Positions 9,901-20,929 are shown, counted from the stretch's first letter. The stretch is 64,000 nt of DNA from Telmatactis stephensoni (GCA_029948255.1 JALIZF010001847.1:620001-684000), one strand, 5' to 3'. The notes: generated by a model not told the origin, from the sequence alone. Numbers and translations are program-made.

Positions 9901-12752
9901 TTCACTATATCTTGACATCTTGTTTTTTGTGGTTGTTTTGTTTTGTTTTACTGTAGAATAGAATGATGTCACACTAGTAGGTGAATACTTTTCTCTTCCA
10001 GATTACACTGATAATACAATTTAAAGTGATTATAAAAACAGCTACTTGAAATAACAAGAAAACAAGGAATTAAGCATTTTCAGTCTGCATTTAAGGTCTC
10101 ATAGGGCTCGCTGAGCAACTTCATGCTTAATGTAAAACAACTCTAGTTTGCATGCAAAATTCCTTCTTTTTTTCCTGTCAATTTTTTCATTAAATTCCAG
10201 ACCCAAACTTGAGCTGTATTTACACATTAGTGGGGTTGAAATAAGTTCAAAATGAATTTTTTACTAATTTTATTATTATTAGAAGACTAGTGCAAATTAA
10301 GTTCACAGTAAAACAAAATATCGCTGTACATTTCATGTAACTTACTTGATCGAGTGTTTGTTTAAACTTGGCCACAGTTCAATGTGCATAAAAGTTTATA
10401 TATTTTTTAAGTCATCAATCCCAAATAAAAGATAAAAGATCAAATATAGGTACAAGAGACTTTTTGACATCATTTTCTGCCCAGGTCTTTACCTTCAAGT
10501 GCTTTCCTTGTTGTCTTTAGAAGCATAGTCCTTGTTTCACGCTCAATGCAGACGATTCTTGATTTCCAACTTTGGCTAGATTTTTAAGCAGCTTTACTGA
10601 AGGCATCTTCACGAAACGAAGAATACACGATCCTCAATAAGTCATTCATTATGAGAAGTTTTTTAAACTACGAATCCAACTAAAAAGTCAGCCTACTTTG
10701 AAAATATTTTCTGTGTCCTTCGTCTTTCGAGCAGCTTTTCAAACGGCACCGGGCCCGAAAATAAATTCAAACGTAGGTTTTTTTCGCTTTAACCTGTCAA
10801 GATTGGCACAGATTAATAATCTTGAAAATCGCTAAATTTTCACGAGGTTTTGAGAACAATCTTTTTAAGTTTTGCAAGTTAAAACTGCAAGGAAACTTGT
10901 AAATTTTCAGTTTTCAAAGTGTCAGCGCGCGTCAAGTTGGCGCTAAAAATCAATCAGCCAATCAACTATCGCGATGGGCACGGACGGGACGGACGGAAGT
11001 AACGTATACTTCAAGCCATGAAAAATCAACTCGATGGGTTACCATTTTTTCTTAGGTATGGTGCTCCGCTCGCGCGGGCCTTCGGCCCGCGCGGGAGCTC
11101 CGCTATAAAAGATCAAATAAATCAACAGTGTATACAGCTTTTCAAGGGACAAAAGGTGCCAGTTTTGATAGTGAGAATGAATGGGACTAAGGAATAAAAA
11201 GTTACCAAAGACCATGATTTTGACCCCTAAACAGGTACCAAAGACCATGATTTCGACCCCTAAATAGGTACCAAACACCATGATTTTGACCCCTAAATAG
11301 GTACCAAACACCATGATTTTGACCCCTAAAAGGGTACCAAACACCATGATTTTCACCCCTAAAAAGGTATGATCATTCCCATCCAAAAGCTCAGAAATCA
11401 GCCTAGGAAAACGAAATTGAGTACACCTTGAGGTGTACCACCTTTTGTGGAAATTTTCAGTCCAGTGGACAAAAGCTGTACCATTTATGAAACAACTTGA
11501 ATTACCAGAATTTCTGCCTGACTGGTAAACACTGTACATTTCCTGTAGATTTTATCTCTTGATTTATCACTTATCTTATTGTTGTTTGTATTTACTTCAG
11601 AAATATAAATCGCATTGTACTACTAAAAGGTGGTGACACAGTAAAGTTTGTTACCCACACACCTCTGGGTGGAACAAGATCATTTACAACACCTGTCAGT
11701 AATATTTCAAGCATGGGATCAAGAATAGGTAAATGTTTGTCTAAATGATAAATGATAGTCTGAGTTGGTGCATATTACATGTATATCTGATAAATATACT
11801 CAGATATAAACAAACAACACAAATTAGTTAACAATGTTCACGGCCATTGTTTCTGCACTGTGCATCTCGTCTGCGTATGGCATGACAATTGGTTTTCCCT
11901 CAAGATTTAGAAAAAAAGATAAAAACATCAAGAAACGGTTCATTTGTGCGTGCGCTATCACTACACAGGTCATCAAGTGCCTCCCCCAAAGAACTATTTT
12001 TTGAAATTTTATTTCTTTTGATATTTGATTATGTATAATAAATTGAGGGTGCTTATACCTTTTTAGAAATATTTTGGTACTATTAATGTAGCTCGATCAC
12101 TTCAGCGTGACATCAAGTGGAATTAAGTCACGCACTGTCACACTTGTCTCGAAATTAAGACACTGTGACTCCCCTTATTTTATTTTATGTATTTAAGAGG
12201 TCCCAAGAAAACTTTCATTGTTCAAAATTTATTTAAACATCCATTAAAAGAAAATTTTATCAATGTATTTCTTTTTCCTGTAAAAAAAATCCCGTCTATT
12301 CTCGCGTTACTTCTATATGCACAAGCAGTTTTTATCGAGAAAGAGGGTCCTTTTTGACACCATATGGCTCCTCAGGGAAGTCGGTGACCCCTCTTTTTTA
12401 TTTTCTCATTGGACGCCAATCGAATGAGCCTGGTTCTTCTTCCTGTCAACAAACCATCTGATAATCAGGCTGATCGAATGCTCTCTAACTATGGATCACG
12501 AAATTGGTGTATTTGGTGCATGTCTGTATGAGTGAGTGTCTTGTCAGGAAGATTTAAGGGAAAACTTATTCCTTATTTAGGAGATCATAAATATATGAAA
12601 CTCATTCTTTTTTTGCTTCATTTCTAGACAACAAAACTCAAATCCCACTGAAAATCAAAGGTTACAAGTTTTTCTTTATTGTTGACAAAGAAGGAAAATT
12701 CCTACAACCATCTTTATTTGACAGTTTAGTCTGCGTGAATCGACATTTGTGA
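6992..12752 (+). CDS. TMEM223: TMEM223 orthologue, mitochondrial inner-membrane protein, 5 exons, 200 aa
   Basis: Exons by splice signals and frame: 6992-7058, 7146-7348, 8698-8777, 11601-11728, 12628-12752. They sum to 603 nt (200 aa plus stop), close to human TMEM223 (202 aa as I recall). Exon 1 encodes a basic amphipathic start (MLDFLAKTIARNN) that fits a mitochondrial presequence; its donor is gtaagg and intron 1 is only 87 nt. Exon 2 carries RRRFFRLVGL and the first membrane segment. Exon 3 is the second membrane segment (SPVFLSVFAVSVGMFLSATG). Exons 4-5 hold the family's C-terminal part, with VTHTPLGG, PLKIKGYKFFF and LFDSLV. Human TMEM223 has been linked to cytochrome c oxidase biogenesis. 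An AATAAA lies 7 nt after the stop (12759-12764). Exon 1 is the least certain part; an alternative acceptor at 7141 would need another first exon. Confidence 0.9.
7555..7850. mobile_element. Inverted-repeat element in TMEM223 intron 2
   Basis: The string tctgtatgggaaaatatcag near 7580 recurs inverted near 7650, with ttattaac at both outer edges. A second inverted pair, tttattatatggct near 7695 and agccatataataaa near 7838, surrounds it. It resembles a non-autonomous DNA transposon remnant of unknown superfamily. Confidence 0.6.
8012..8165 (+). mobile_element. tRNA-derived SINE fragment
   Basis: A polymerase III A-box-like string (TGGCTGAGTTGG, 8025-8036) and a weak B-box-like string (GGCTCAATTCC, 8068-8078) are spaced as in tRNA-headed SINEs. 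The stem bases do not close into a functional tRNA. It lies in TMEM223 intron 2 and is directly followed by a MITE. Confidence 0.6.
8170..8316. mobile_element. 147-bp MITE with 42-bp terminal inverted repeats and TA target duplication
   Basis: The ends AGGGTGCTTTCCATTTAGTG and its complement are nearly perfect over about 42 bp (one mismatch seen). TA lies immediately outside each end (8168-8169 and 8317-8318), as expected for a Tc1/mariner-type non-autonomous element. There is no coding capacity. It sits in TMEM223 intron 2. Confidence 0.85.
8948..10010. repeat. Tandem duplication, two units of about 530-560 bp, in TMEM223 intron 3
   Basis: Unit 1 (about 8951-9480) and unit 2 (about 9517-10005) share, in the same order, tactacctaatag, attgggcttcctgtgg, gaaaaagttga, aagctcagt, acctttattacagt, ttcataattctc and a tail with tagaatagaatga. 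Divergence is moderate, so this is an old local duplication rather than an assembly artefact. Confidence 0.85.
11061..11106. repeat. GC-rich hairpin of a dispersed repeat
   Basis: A perfect 10-bp stem cgcgcgggcc / ggcccgcgcg around a ttc loop (11071-11093), framed by tgctccgct and gagctccgctata, in otherwise AT-rich intron DNA. The gcggagctccc string recurs at 8955 and, diverged, near 9520 and 47118, so it belongs to a dispersed family. Confidence 0.6.
11205..11370. repeat. 33-bp minisatellite, five copies, in TMEM223 intron 3
   Basis: Five tandem units of the form accaaa(g/c)accatgatttt followed by gacccctaaa and a variable aggt junction. The period is a multiple of three, so the minus strand shows a repeated 11-residue frame (LGVKIMVFGTY-like). 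Its position inside an intron argues against a protein. Confidence 0.9.
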
Positions 12753-12906
12753 ATTGTAAATAAATGAGTGAATGTTATTAAAATGTTATTTCTTTGTAGC
12801 CTCTCAATCATTTCTCAACAGACTCGAACACACCAGGTTCGATTCAGTTTACTTTTGGATTCATTTGATTCAGACCCTCTAAATGAGAACAACTCAGAAT
12901 GCTGTT

Positions 12907-12945
12907 CTTCTCTTTCCCCTCCCCTTCCCCTCCCCTCCCCTGACA
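12907..12945. repeat. Polypyrimidine tract (cccct)n
   Basis: Short C/T-only run of irregular cccct units about 160 bp after the TMEM223 stop. The rest of 12765-13350 shows no gene. Confidence 0.7.
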
Positions 12946-13360
12946 CGTAGGTTATTTTAGGTTATTTAGGATTGAAAGTGTCGTTTACGGTGCGAGAGAT
13001 TTACGTATAAGATAAGACACGCACAAAAGGTCCTATTTAATCTAAGCGCAAAATATTTAAAGAAAAGATGTGAATATGGAAGAGACTTAAGGCTACTACG
13101 TAAAGGCTCCTGGGCAGACTGACACCACTGGTTTGATTACTTGAATACAGAAAGTTCGTGGAGACCTCAAACGTTATCCGTCGCATAAATCGATTCGACC
13201 CACACTTGGTAGAATGAATTATCCTATTCATTTCTATTTCCATTTGATTTTTTTGTATTTTGGGTCTAGAATGTGTATTTGGTATAATTGTCATTTATCA
13301 TTTGACAATCAGTGGTATACTGGCGGATAGCAAAAACAATCATTACATCACATTTAACAA

Positions 13361-13540
13361 ATAGAACAGCTTTTTCCGTGCTCCGTTCAGTAATACAGCA
13401 CGCAGGAAGTGACGACAGCAAGAAAGAAGTGTAAGGAGAGCACGAGCCGTAGGCGAGTGCTCTCCACACTTCTTGAGTGCTCTCGGCACTTCCTAAGTGC
13501 TGTATTACTGGACGGAGCACGGAAAAAGATGTTCTACTTG
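13361..13540. mobile_element. Inverted-repeat element, family X, copy 1
   Basis: The ends carry ctttttccgtgctccgtt, then cagtaatacagcac, and their complements, forming a long hairpin with an inner stem (agtgct-type repeats near 13430-13490). The same family, with its right flank (ttcaagggaaaaagttcgat), is found inverted at 33690-33925. It is probably a non-autonomous DNA transposon. Confidence 0.8.
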
Positions 13541-13853
13541 TTTTATTATATATTTTGAGGTAAATATTCAAGGGAAAAAGTTCGATTTTCTCCGTACAAA
13601 AATTCAAAAGGTGAGCGCGATGTCGATGGAACAATTTTGCTACATCACGACACAGTTGTGTTGTTACGTCACGATATAAAATTGACTGAGATTTTTACGT
13701 TTGGAATAAATCGACGCAAATATTCTGATGTATGAGTCACTAGATTTCTTTCGAGTCGAGAGGGACGGGGTAGGGTAGCGGAACATTTTGATACCGTATG
13801 CCCAAATATGGCTTGCTGGGGTTTTGAGGGGAAGGAATTTATATAGTTTTTAT

Positions 13854-14073
13854 CAAGAGACCATAATACTAAGAGAGCGAAGCTCAGTATTGATGTCTGT
13901 GCCATGTTCGTGGCGGCTAAGGCTATTTTTAGTAACTTCGCCATCGCGCGCGCAAGGCTCTTAGACAATAGAATTCAAACGGTCCCGTCCGCGCGCACGT
14001 CAAAAATCAAATTCTATTGGTGGAGGGACTTGCGCGCGCGATGGCTTCGCTCTCTTAGTATTATGGTCTCTTG
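13854..14073. mobile_element. E1, 220-bp MITE with 7-bp target duplication TTTTTAT (locus A)
   Basis: Ends are CAAGAGACCATAATACTAAG and its complement, about 30 bp of terminal inverted repeat, with a second inner inverted pair (caatagaatt / aattctattg). TTTTTAT is directly duplicated at 13847-13853 and 14074-14080. The body is rich in CpG blocks (gcgcgcgc). Two more copies form the outer ends of the composite at 31160-32955, and a diverged fragment lies at 24255-24449. The open frame inside it is conserved only because the repeat is. Confidence 0.93.
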
Positions 14074-14423
14074 TTTTTATACAATGAAGGAATTTTATGA
14101 TAATTCATTCCCCACACTTGATGTCATTAAAAAAGGCTATACTAAAAAATTCATAATTCATTTTTTCAAAAAAATATGGAATCGAAATTCTGAAGAAAAG
14201 CTTTAAAAACTGTGATTACTCAGGTCTAACAAACTAAATAAAAAAAGTATATTTTTTACATGCAGCTCTCCTTTAACAGTCTGCCACCTACGTAATAGCT
14301 GCCTACATGTTTAAAAGGAAGACAGTATCAAAGACAATATATTTTTATTGCGGCTTAGAAAGTTCTTTTTTTTAAATTGAAAAGTGAACTGCGATGAAAA
14401 ATTGCCACCGGCTTGAGTGGGAG

Positions 14424-15080
14424 CAAGAGAGCATAAATAAGAGAAGGAAACTTGTTAATGGGGCGCGCGCCGTGATGATTCCCATCTGTGCTATTTTTAG
14501 TAACCGGATGCAGTTTAATTTTCGTCTTACCCTACTCCCGTGCGTCATAATTTGACACTTCCGGACCCAGAGAACCGTTCAGTGTAGATTTGAGTTTTCA
14601 AACACAGCGTTAAAATCAAAGTTATCTTAAAACTGCTGCTGTCCATATTATCTACCATCAAAAGTGTGTACTTTCTGATTACAAAGGAACGATTTTGATG
14701 AGAAACAAGGCAAAAACGTCGAGGATTTTGTTGTGTTTTTGAAAGAAATTTTAGCGGAAATGCGCGCGCTACACGTCATCGAACGCGCGCTCATTTAGCT
14801 CATTTAGATGAGAAAAACTCGTTTCTTTTTATAATTTTTTGATGTAAATTATTAATTGGACATCAGATGGCTTTTTCGTGGAATCTAGAATACATTTGGT
14901 ATCGATTGTATGATTTTATGAAGCTCAAATCGCGAAATTCCACTCGTTCAATTTTTTGACGCACGGGAGGAGGGTAAGACGAAAATTAAACTGCATCCGG
15001 TTACTAAAAATAGCACAGATGGGAATCATCACGTCGCGCGCCCCATTAACAAGTTTCCCTCTCTTATTTATGCTCTCTTG
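14424..15080. mobile_element. E2, 657-bp inverted-repeat element with 7-bp target duplication GTGGGAG (locus A)
   Basis: Ends are CAAGAGAGCATAAATAAGAG and its complement. The arms run about 120 bp, with the core (about 14549-14966) between them. GTGGGAG is directly duplicated at 14417-14423 and 15081-15087. The termini begin with CAAGAG and the duplication is 7 bp, as in E1, so both probably used the same transposase. No transposase is encoded. The host segment between E1 and E2 (14074-14423, 350 bp) reappears twice in the composite at 31160-32955. Confidence 0.93.
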
Positions 15081-15087
15081 GTGGGAG

Positions 15088-17194
15088 GTATTGAGAATCA
15101 TGTCTGTAGAAATGACAAGAATATATCAATCGTTGTGGGAGTTAAATTTTGCGTTGATTGTTTTGTTTTTGTTTGTTATAATCATCATCATCATCATCAT
15201 AATGTTTGTTTATTTCCATCTTGGCAGTATAAACTGAATTACAGATAGGGTCAGGTACACTATGTTAAAATAACAGATAAATATTATTTATAATTCGTTC
15301 GTAATTCGTTTGTTTGCTTTATAGGAGCCCATTTTTGCGATTGGAAAAGACCAGTTCTAACCATCAAGCCGAAGGGATGAAAAAACTGAATTACAGATGA
15401 GCTTCATAATGGAGTATCTTTCTTGCTTGCCTCCTATTATATGCATTCATGGATAATTTCAAACTAGAGTGATTATTGTCGCGGGGCCTATTTTGTTTAC
15501 GTTTGCTGGTCATTAAAAACTCCGCACGTCCGCCACATGGTACAGTCATCACTCAATCAGTCATCACACGTAGTCAGACCTTAAACTGATGAAAATATAA
15601 TAAAGTAAATGAGAGCCGCGCTGGGTGTATCTCAAACTAAAAAAGGGGGTATATTTTTGCTTGTGTTTTTATTGATTTGATTTTTCTTTGTGTGTTTGTA
15701 CCGTATTTAGGTGTCACCACATTTTTTTACCTCTGACACCATATTTAGAATATCTGTCGGTATTGATTATTATTTTGGGTACTTTTATTATAAGGCTAAT
15801 CAATTGGATCCAAAAGATGAACAAAAACACAAGAACTGTAAAGAAATGATACAGAAGGAAAGACGAAAAAGAGTGTAAAAAAACCATTTTGCGAAAGTTC
15901 CGCACATCAAAAATGAAGGGAATTACTCGACTGGAAGCTTGTGAAACATGGCAATAAAGAGATACAGGTTTACGATAGCTAAGGTAAGTAAAGAACAACT
16001 TCAACCCCAGGGGAACGAGATTAAGTGAAGAAAACACACCCAAAAGTAAATCAGATAGTGTGTAGGGGCAATATGGAGGCGTTACCATAACGACCAAATA
16101 AACAAATAGTGCCCTTGATCCAAATGTACTTTAGCGTGCAAACGTTACCTAAGCATACACGTTTTTCAAAACCATTAGGGAAATTAAAGGGGTCTGAATT
16201 GGGGGCGGGGGAGTGGTACAGATGCCAGTTGTCAGTTAAATTGTTGAACCTATTGTTGAGCCTTTGTCAGTTAAGTAGAGCGGATTAGTAATTAACATTT
16301 CTATTTATTTCTAAGAATTTTTTTTCCTTCCTAAAATTATAGAGCTTGTCACTGTTTGCTAATAAACTATTGTTAATGTTCCAACCTTTTTCACAATAAC
16401 ATTTCACAAGTTGCTTCGCTCAAAACAGCTAATCGATCTCTGGTTGGCACATGAATAACAAAGGCTGACGTCAATGTGAGGAGCGCCATACTATTATCTT
16501 TTGTTTTTTAAAGTTAGTTTCAGTTCTTAGTTATATTAATCACAGATACAATATATTTTACCATATATTGTATTAGAATCGCAAATAGATTAACCAGAAA
16601 AGCCAAAAACCTAAAAGTGGAAAAGGGAAGAAAACGAACATTTCCTTCAGCTTTAGCTTTTGGTTGAATTGTCAGGTGAGTTAGACACAGGTTTTACAAA
16701 TATCAGTCAGTGTCTGTTAATTCTAAAGCCATTTGTTATTTTTCATTTGGACTATTTGTCAGTGATAACCCCATGCAGACCAGCCTCAGAGAACTCTTCC
16801 TTTATTTTCCAATTATGTTATGTCAGACAACATCAGTAAAAATCCCATTAAAACTTATTATATTTAACTAGAATTTTCGGAAAAGAAATAACGTCCATTG
16901 GTCTGTACTGATAACACATGTTACATAGAGATATTTTTTATTGGACCTTGTTTGTTTATTTCTTGTTGTTGGGGTCATTAAATAAAGACGCCCATCGGTA
17001 TCAACACTGAGTTGCGGGGAAATTCAGAACATAGATAAGGCAGTGTTATCAATTGACACCGATTAATCACCTCGTGGCAAAAATAGACGAAAGAAAAAGC
17101 TACATTCGCCGCGTCTCTTTCTTTCCGTCCTTTTGTTTCACAAATCATTTAGAAGGAATAGAAGACGGAGAAGAATATTTCTCGCCCTAGAGAA
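15088..17194. other. Intergenic DNA upstream of the second GPCR
   Basis: Holds a short (atc)n run at 15181-15205 and AT-rich unique sequence. A 127-codon minus-strand frame at 15714-16097 has hydrophobic content but no recognisable domain and is not called. No promoter element could be assigned to the gene at 17195. Confidence 0.45.
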
Positions 17195-18091
17195 ATGTCT
17201 ACTAATGCAGCCCTGACTTTAACCCGACTAACCCTCACGGCGGTGATCATTTTACCAAACCTCATTGGGAACGTCCTGGTTTGTATTGTCGTTCTAAAGC
17301 ACAGGTTTTTTCGTACGTTGATCAACTTACTGCTCGTTCACCTGGCAATAACTGATATACTAGTGGGAATTTTTGCCATTTTACAAGCTGTTTTCGACTT
17401 TGCAATACGAGATAAATCAACCATCAATATCCACATCTGCAAACTGATTTTAAATCAACATGCTGTGTTTATAGGAGTTGTGAGCTCGTATACGACTATC
17501 ATCATCGTATCAATACTGAGATATTACGGCATTAAAAAGCCTTTGGTGTCTATAACTAAAATGCGAGTTCAAAACCTGATTTACTTTATCCCAATTATAT
17601 GGCTTATTTCCATCCTTTCTCTCTCTCCAAGAATATATGCAGACTTCTCCAATCCTAAATGCACTAGGATTGTAGCTATATCCAAGTCAAGTCGGATATC
17701 AGGCGGGCTGTCTATAGTTGTTCGCGGAATTATACTTCCAGTTGTAACTCTTGCTTATACCTACAGAAAAATCTACAAGGCATTGCAATGCAGGTTTGAT
17801 GGACTTACGATGACCTCGCAACAAGTTGCTGCCATGAAATCTGCTCGTCTTCTTGGACTTGTGATTGTTGCGTTTATCATTTGCACTGTACCTTATCATG
17901 CATATGGCTTTGTTGTATCAATCTTGGAATTTCATGAATTTGGTTCCCTTGTTTTTCTAGATATGCTGCTATTTTGTGTATTTATTTCAGGGTCGAGTGT
18001 TAATCCGTATTTATATTGGTTCCACAGTCAAAGATTTAGGCGAATGACGTACAAACTGCTTCATAGACTGCGTCAAGTGAGACCAACCTAA
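17195..18091 (+). CDS. Divergent rhodopsin-like GPCR, single exon, 298 aa
   Basis: Compact seven-transmembrane receptor with almost no extracellular N-terminus and a short tail. Landmarks: GNVLV in TM1 (25-29), LAITD in TM2 (50-54), Cys82 and Cys156 as the likely TM3-loop 2 disulfide, and NPYLY in TM7 (270-274) followed by a basic helix-8 stretch. Two core class A switches are altered: the DRY motif reads LRY (108-110), so the acidic residue is missing, and TM6 reads CTVP (230-233) instead of CWxP. The frame is open and the hydrophobic pattern regular, so this looks like a functional but divergent receptor rather than a pseudogene. The ligand cannot be inferred. The start is the first ATG in frame. 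Confidence 0.88.
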   Translation: MSTNAALTLTRLTLTAVIILPNLIGNVLVCIVVLKHRFFRTLINLLLVHLAITDILVGIFAILQAVFDFAIRDKSTINIHICKLILNQHAVFIGVVSSYTTIIIVSILRYYGIKKPLVSITKMRVQNLIYFIPIIWLISILSLSPRIYADFSNPKCTRIVAISKSSRISGGLSIVVRGIILPVVTLAYTYRKIYKALQCRFDGLTMTSQQVAAMKSARLLGLVIVAFIICTVPYHAYGFVVSILEFHEFGSLVFLDMLLFCVFISGSSVNPYLYWFHSQRFRRMTYKLLHRLRQVRPT

Positions 18092-19439
18092 CAATATCAG
18101 TTCTAACGGTTTTATTTTTTATTTTTTTATTTTGACTTCTGACTCATATCATTATCTGCAGAAAATGTTTCAAAAATCGTCAAGAAATTTCCTCAATCCA
18201 TTGTAATAAGTTTACATTCTGATTTCTGGTATTCACCATCAAACCAGAATCTGAATCAGTACATGATCCATATCTTTATTTGTTCTATTATCAAATTCCC
18301 TTTTACTCAGGTTCAGTTTGCATTGCATGTCACTGAGTGCATTTGAATTTCGACGTTTATAGCCTAAAGCAAAAGCTATCAGACTTTGAAAAAATATACC
18401 ACTATACCATTATTTCAGTAAAAGGACAAATTCAGAGACTGTGGAGTTAAAAAGATACTTAACAAAGATAAAAAGATACAATACTATATTTAACCACGCA
18501 ACACTTAGGAGCTTAGGAAAACTCGTTAAAACGTATACGTCAATAAGCTATACTAATACAAACTATCAATTATGATATTATAAAATACTTTCAATATCCC
18601 TCCCTAACATCCCCTGTAGGACTACGAAACAAGAAAAAGAAGAACGAATACTTGTGAATAAAAAATAAATGAATAAAAATCCAAAGTACACGTGACGTGC
18701 ACGTGATACAAAGGCAGCTGAATCCAAATCGATGAACTCAAATTAATAAGGGTTTACTTGAAGGCTCACTTTCGCAAGTGGCTCCTATAAGCCTTTTCAT
18801 CGCGTCATAATGGTTTGTTATCGAAAGCAAATCGAACACCCACAACGGCGATAGTATCAGAGTCTATCCATCTCTGCGGACTCAGCTGGTGGTGTATGGA
18901 TAATTGCCTTCTATATGTTTAGTTGCTTGTAGATTAGTGAATGAGTGATAGCAATTTTTTTAAACTTGTAAATAATCAAGCAATACAATAGTAATTAAAC
19001 AATTTAGCTTCGCGTTGTTCTGAGTCACTCGATAATTTTTGTCGTAGTTCCGGCTACTTATATTTTGCTTGTGAAAATATATAACGTTCAGTGAAATATT
19101 TTGTGGGACAATATTTTCACAGATGTAATCATTAAAGATGTGAATAATTGCAGCCAGAACTCCAGTTCCTTCCTTTTTAAATCATAACACAAATTAGAAA
19201 GTTCCCTGTTCTCTGCATGGCGGTTGATCAGGATGACTATATTCTTCATCTGTCAAATATTTCCTCTTCAAAGAGGTTAGAACTAAAGCCGGAGATCCGA
19301 CATTCCGAGTTTTATGAGGACGCAAAGGTATCTAAAACAGTTTATGGCCTTATCAACTAGCTAATATGACTTAAGATACTCGTCGAAGAATGTTATGTGG
19401 AGTTTGAATAGGTTTCCCCTAGGGCGCATCTAAAAAAAG
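18092..19439. other. Intergenic DNA, nothing recognised
   Basis: AT-rich unique sequence after the GPCR. No exon, element end or tandem array could be supported. Confidence 0.45.
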
Positions 19440-19990
19440 TGCACCAGAAATTTATCAGAGGCCTACGCACAATTCTCAATTCCTCCTACACCTATACAAG
19501 AGCTATGGCATGTCAACTACGGCTAATACTAGAGTCGTTTTCGTATGAGTGGGAACACTGTACGGTTACGATACGATACGGTTACGGCATGTAAAACAAA
19601 GTGGCGTCGCCAGAAATTTATCAGAGGTACGCACAATTCTCAATACCTCCTATACCTATTTCAAAAAAGGTTGTCCTTGGTTTTGGTGAATACTGCACAG
19701 TGAATACTGCATACCAAGACTGAAATGTATTATGGACAATTTGTAATTGGGTAACAAGGGGCTTTACTAATGTTGATTCTCTGTTTCCTCTCAGGTTGAA
19801 TCTAAGTAGACTTCTTCCACACCTTTTCTACTTATCAAAATTGTGAAGAATACTCGAAATTTGATATCCACAATGCATTTTGGTCTTGGTATGAAGTATT
19901 CACTATGCAGTATGAAACCAAGGACAACCTTTTTTGAAATAGGTATATACAAGAGCTATGGCCTCTCAACTACGGCTAATACTATTTACG
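19440..19990. repeat. Duplicated unit carrying two different MITE insertions
   Basis: A unit beginning gaaatttatcagagg and ending caactacggctaatacta is present twice (19448-19531 and 19612-19976). The first copy is interrupted right after its final TA by a truncated MITE starting GAGTCGTTTTCG (19532 to about 19587). The second copy is interrupted in its middle by a different MITE (about 19651-19947) with 30-bp ends TATACCTATTTCAAAAAAGG and complement. The second copy keeps the uninterrupted sequence aatactatttacg at the site where the first was hit. Confidence 0.8.
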
Positions 19991-20929
19991 ACTTTCTACT
20001 CTGCTGTTATGTTCTAGAGTCCTGCCGTCTGTTTTTGTCTACTTTGTTTTGATCTGTTCTGCTTTCCAACAGAACTAGTAGTTCTCTGATAAAGTTATTG
20101 CATAATGACGTGTTGTCACGTCATAACAACGCGTCACGTGGTACAAACTGACCAATCAGAAAATCAGAATTTGTACAGTGTATGAAAATTGAATAATAAT
20201 ATCCTTTACGTCACTGACATCTATAGCCCACTGTCACGTGACACTAGTCTTTTAATCCTTTACCACATTTTTGCAAGCTCTCAAGCTCATAGAAATTCGA
20301 CGGGTTAACACTGTAACTATCTAGAAGCAGTTAGAGCCTTCGCCTAAGGGTAAACGCAATAAAAGCCTTGTGGAATTCAAGAGTCAAGCCGTTCTTTTGT
20401 TTTCACGGATCTCTCCGATTCTTCACGGAGCTGACGCCGCTACAGTTGACATGAATAACGATTGATCTAGATCTTAAACCAATCACCAATGAGGGTTTAA
20501 AAGATTTTTCTACTGTTCAACAGTCAACAATTACATGACTAGGACTTTGAAATCAAGTCGAAATGTTGTTGATTTCAATATCGTGCTTTTACGCGCGAAT
20601 TTTTTCCAAAATCAGTTTTACATCTTCCACAGCGCCCCCCAGCAAAATTGTTCAATAATTGGCTTTTTTCATGTTTCCTACCTGCAAAATTAAACTGAGC
20701 TTGCTTATATCTCACTATTTTGTTAGTTGAGTTCATAATTTTGAAGGACCAAATCGTCAACGAAATGTTCCATATCAACAAAAAATTCTTGCATTCGATA
20801 TGAATTAAATTTGAAACCCAAAACACTGACATGCGCAGACAAATTGTATACTCTTTCATTGCACGCTCACCGTTCGTCTTCCTTCGATGCAAAGGCATGG
20901 CTACCTTTCAAGATGGCGCAGAGAACTGT

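Noticed and set aside
10510..10630. Minus-strand 29-codon frame starting MPSVKLLKNLAKVG
   Set aside because: Reads like an exon start, but no donor and no downstream exons were found, and it lies in an intron of TMEM223.
11039..11539. 166-codon minus-strand frame with an 11-residue repeat
   Set aside because: The repeat is the 33-bp minisatellite, the rest is a dispersed GC hairpin, and it lies inside TMEM223 intron 3 on the opposite strand.
13904..14206. A 100-codon frame present almost identically three times (also 31209-31511 and 32603-32905)
   Set aside because: It spans the E1 MITE and adjoining H segment, and its conservation is explained by recent copying of the repeat. It has no recognisable domain and starts inside a terminal repeat.
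15950..15985. Possible small first exon (ATG GCA ATA AAG ... ending aag with gtaagt donor)
   Set aside because: Good donor and short open frame, but no continuing exon could be found before the intronless GPCR at 17195.
15714..16097. 127-codon hydrophobic minus-strand frame
   Set aside because: Considered as a GPCR remnant, but none of the transmembrane motifs of the three real receptors is present and no splice partners were found.
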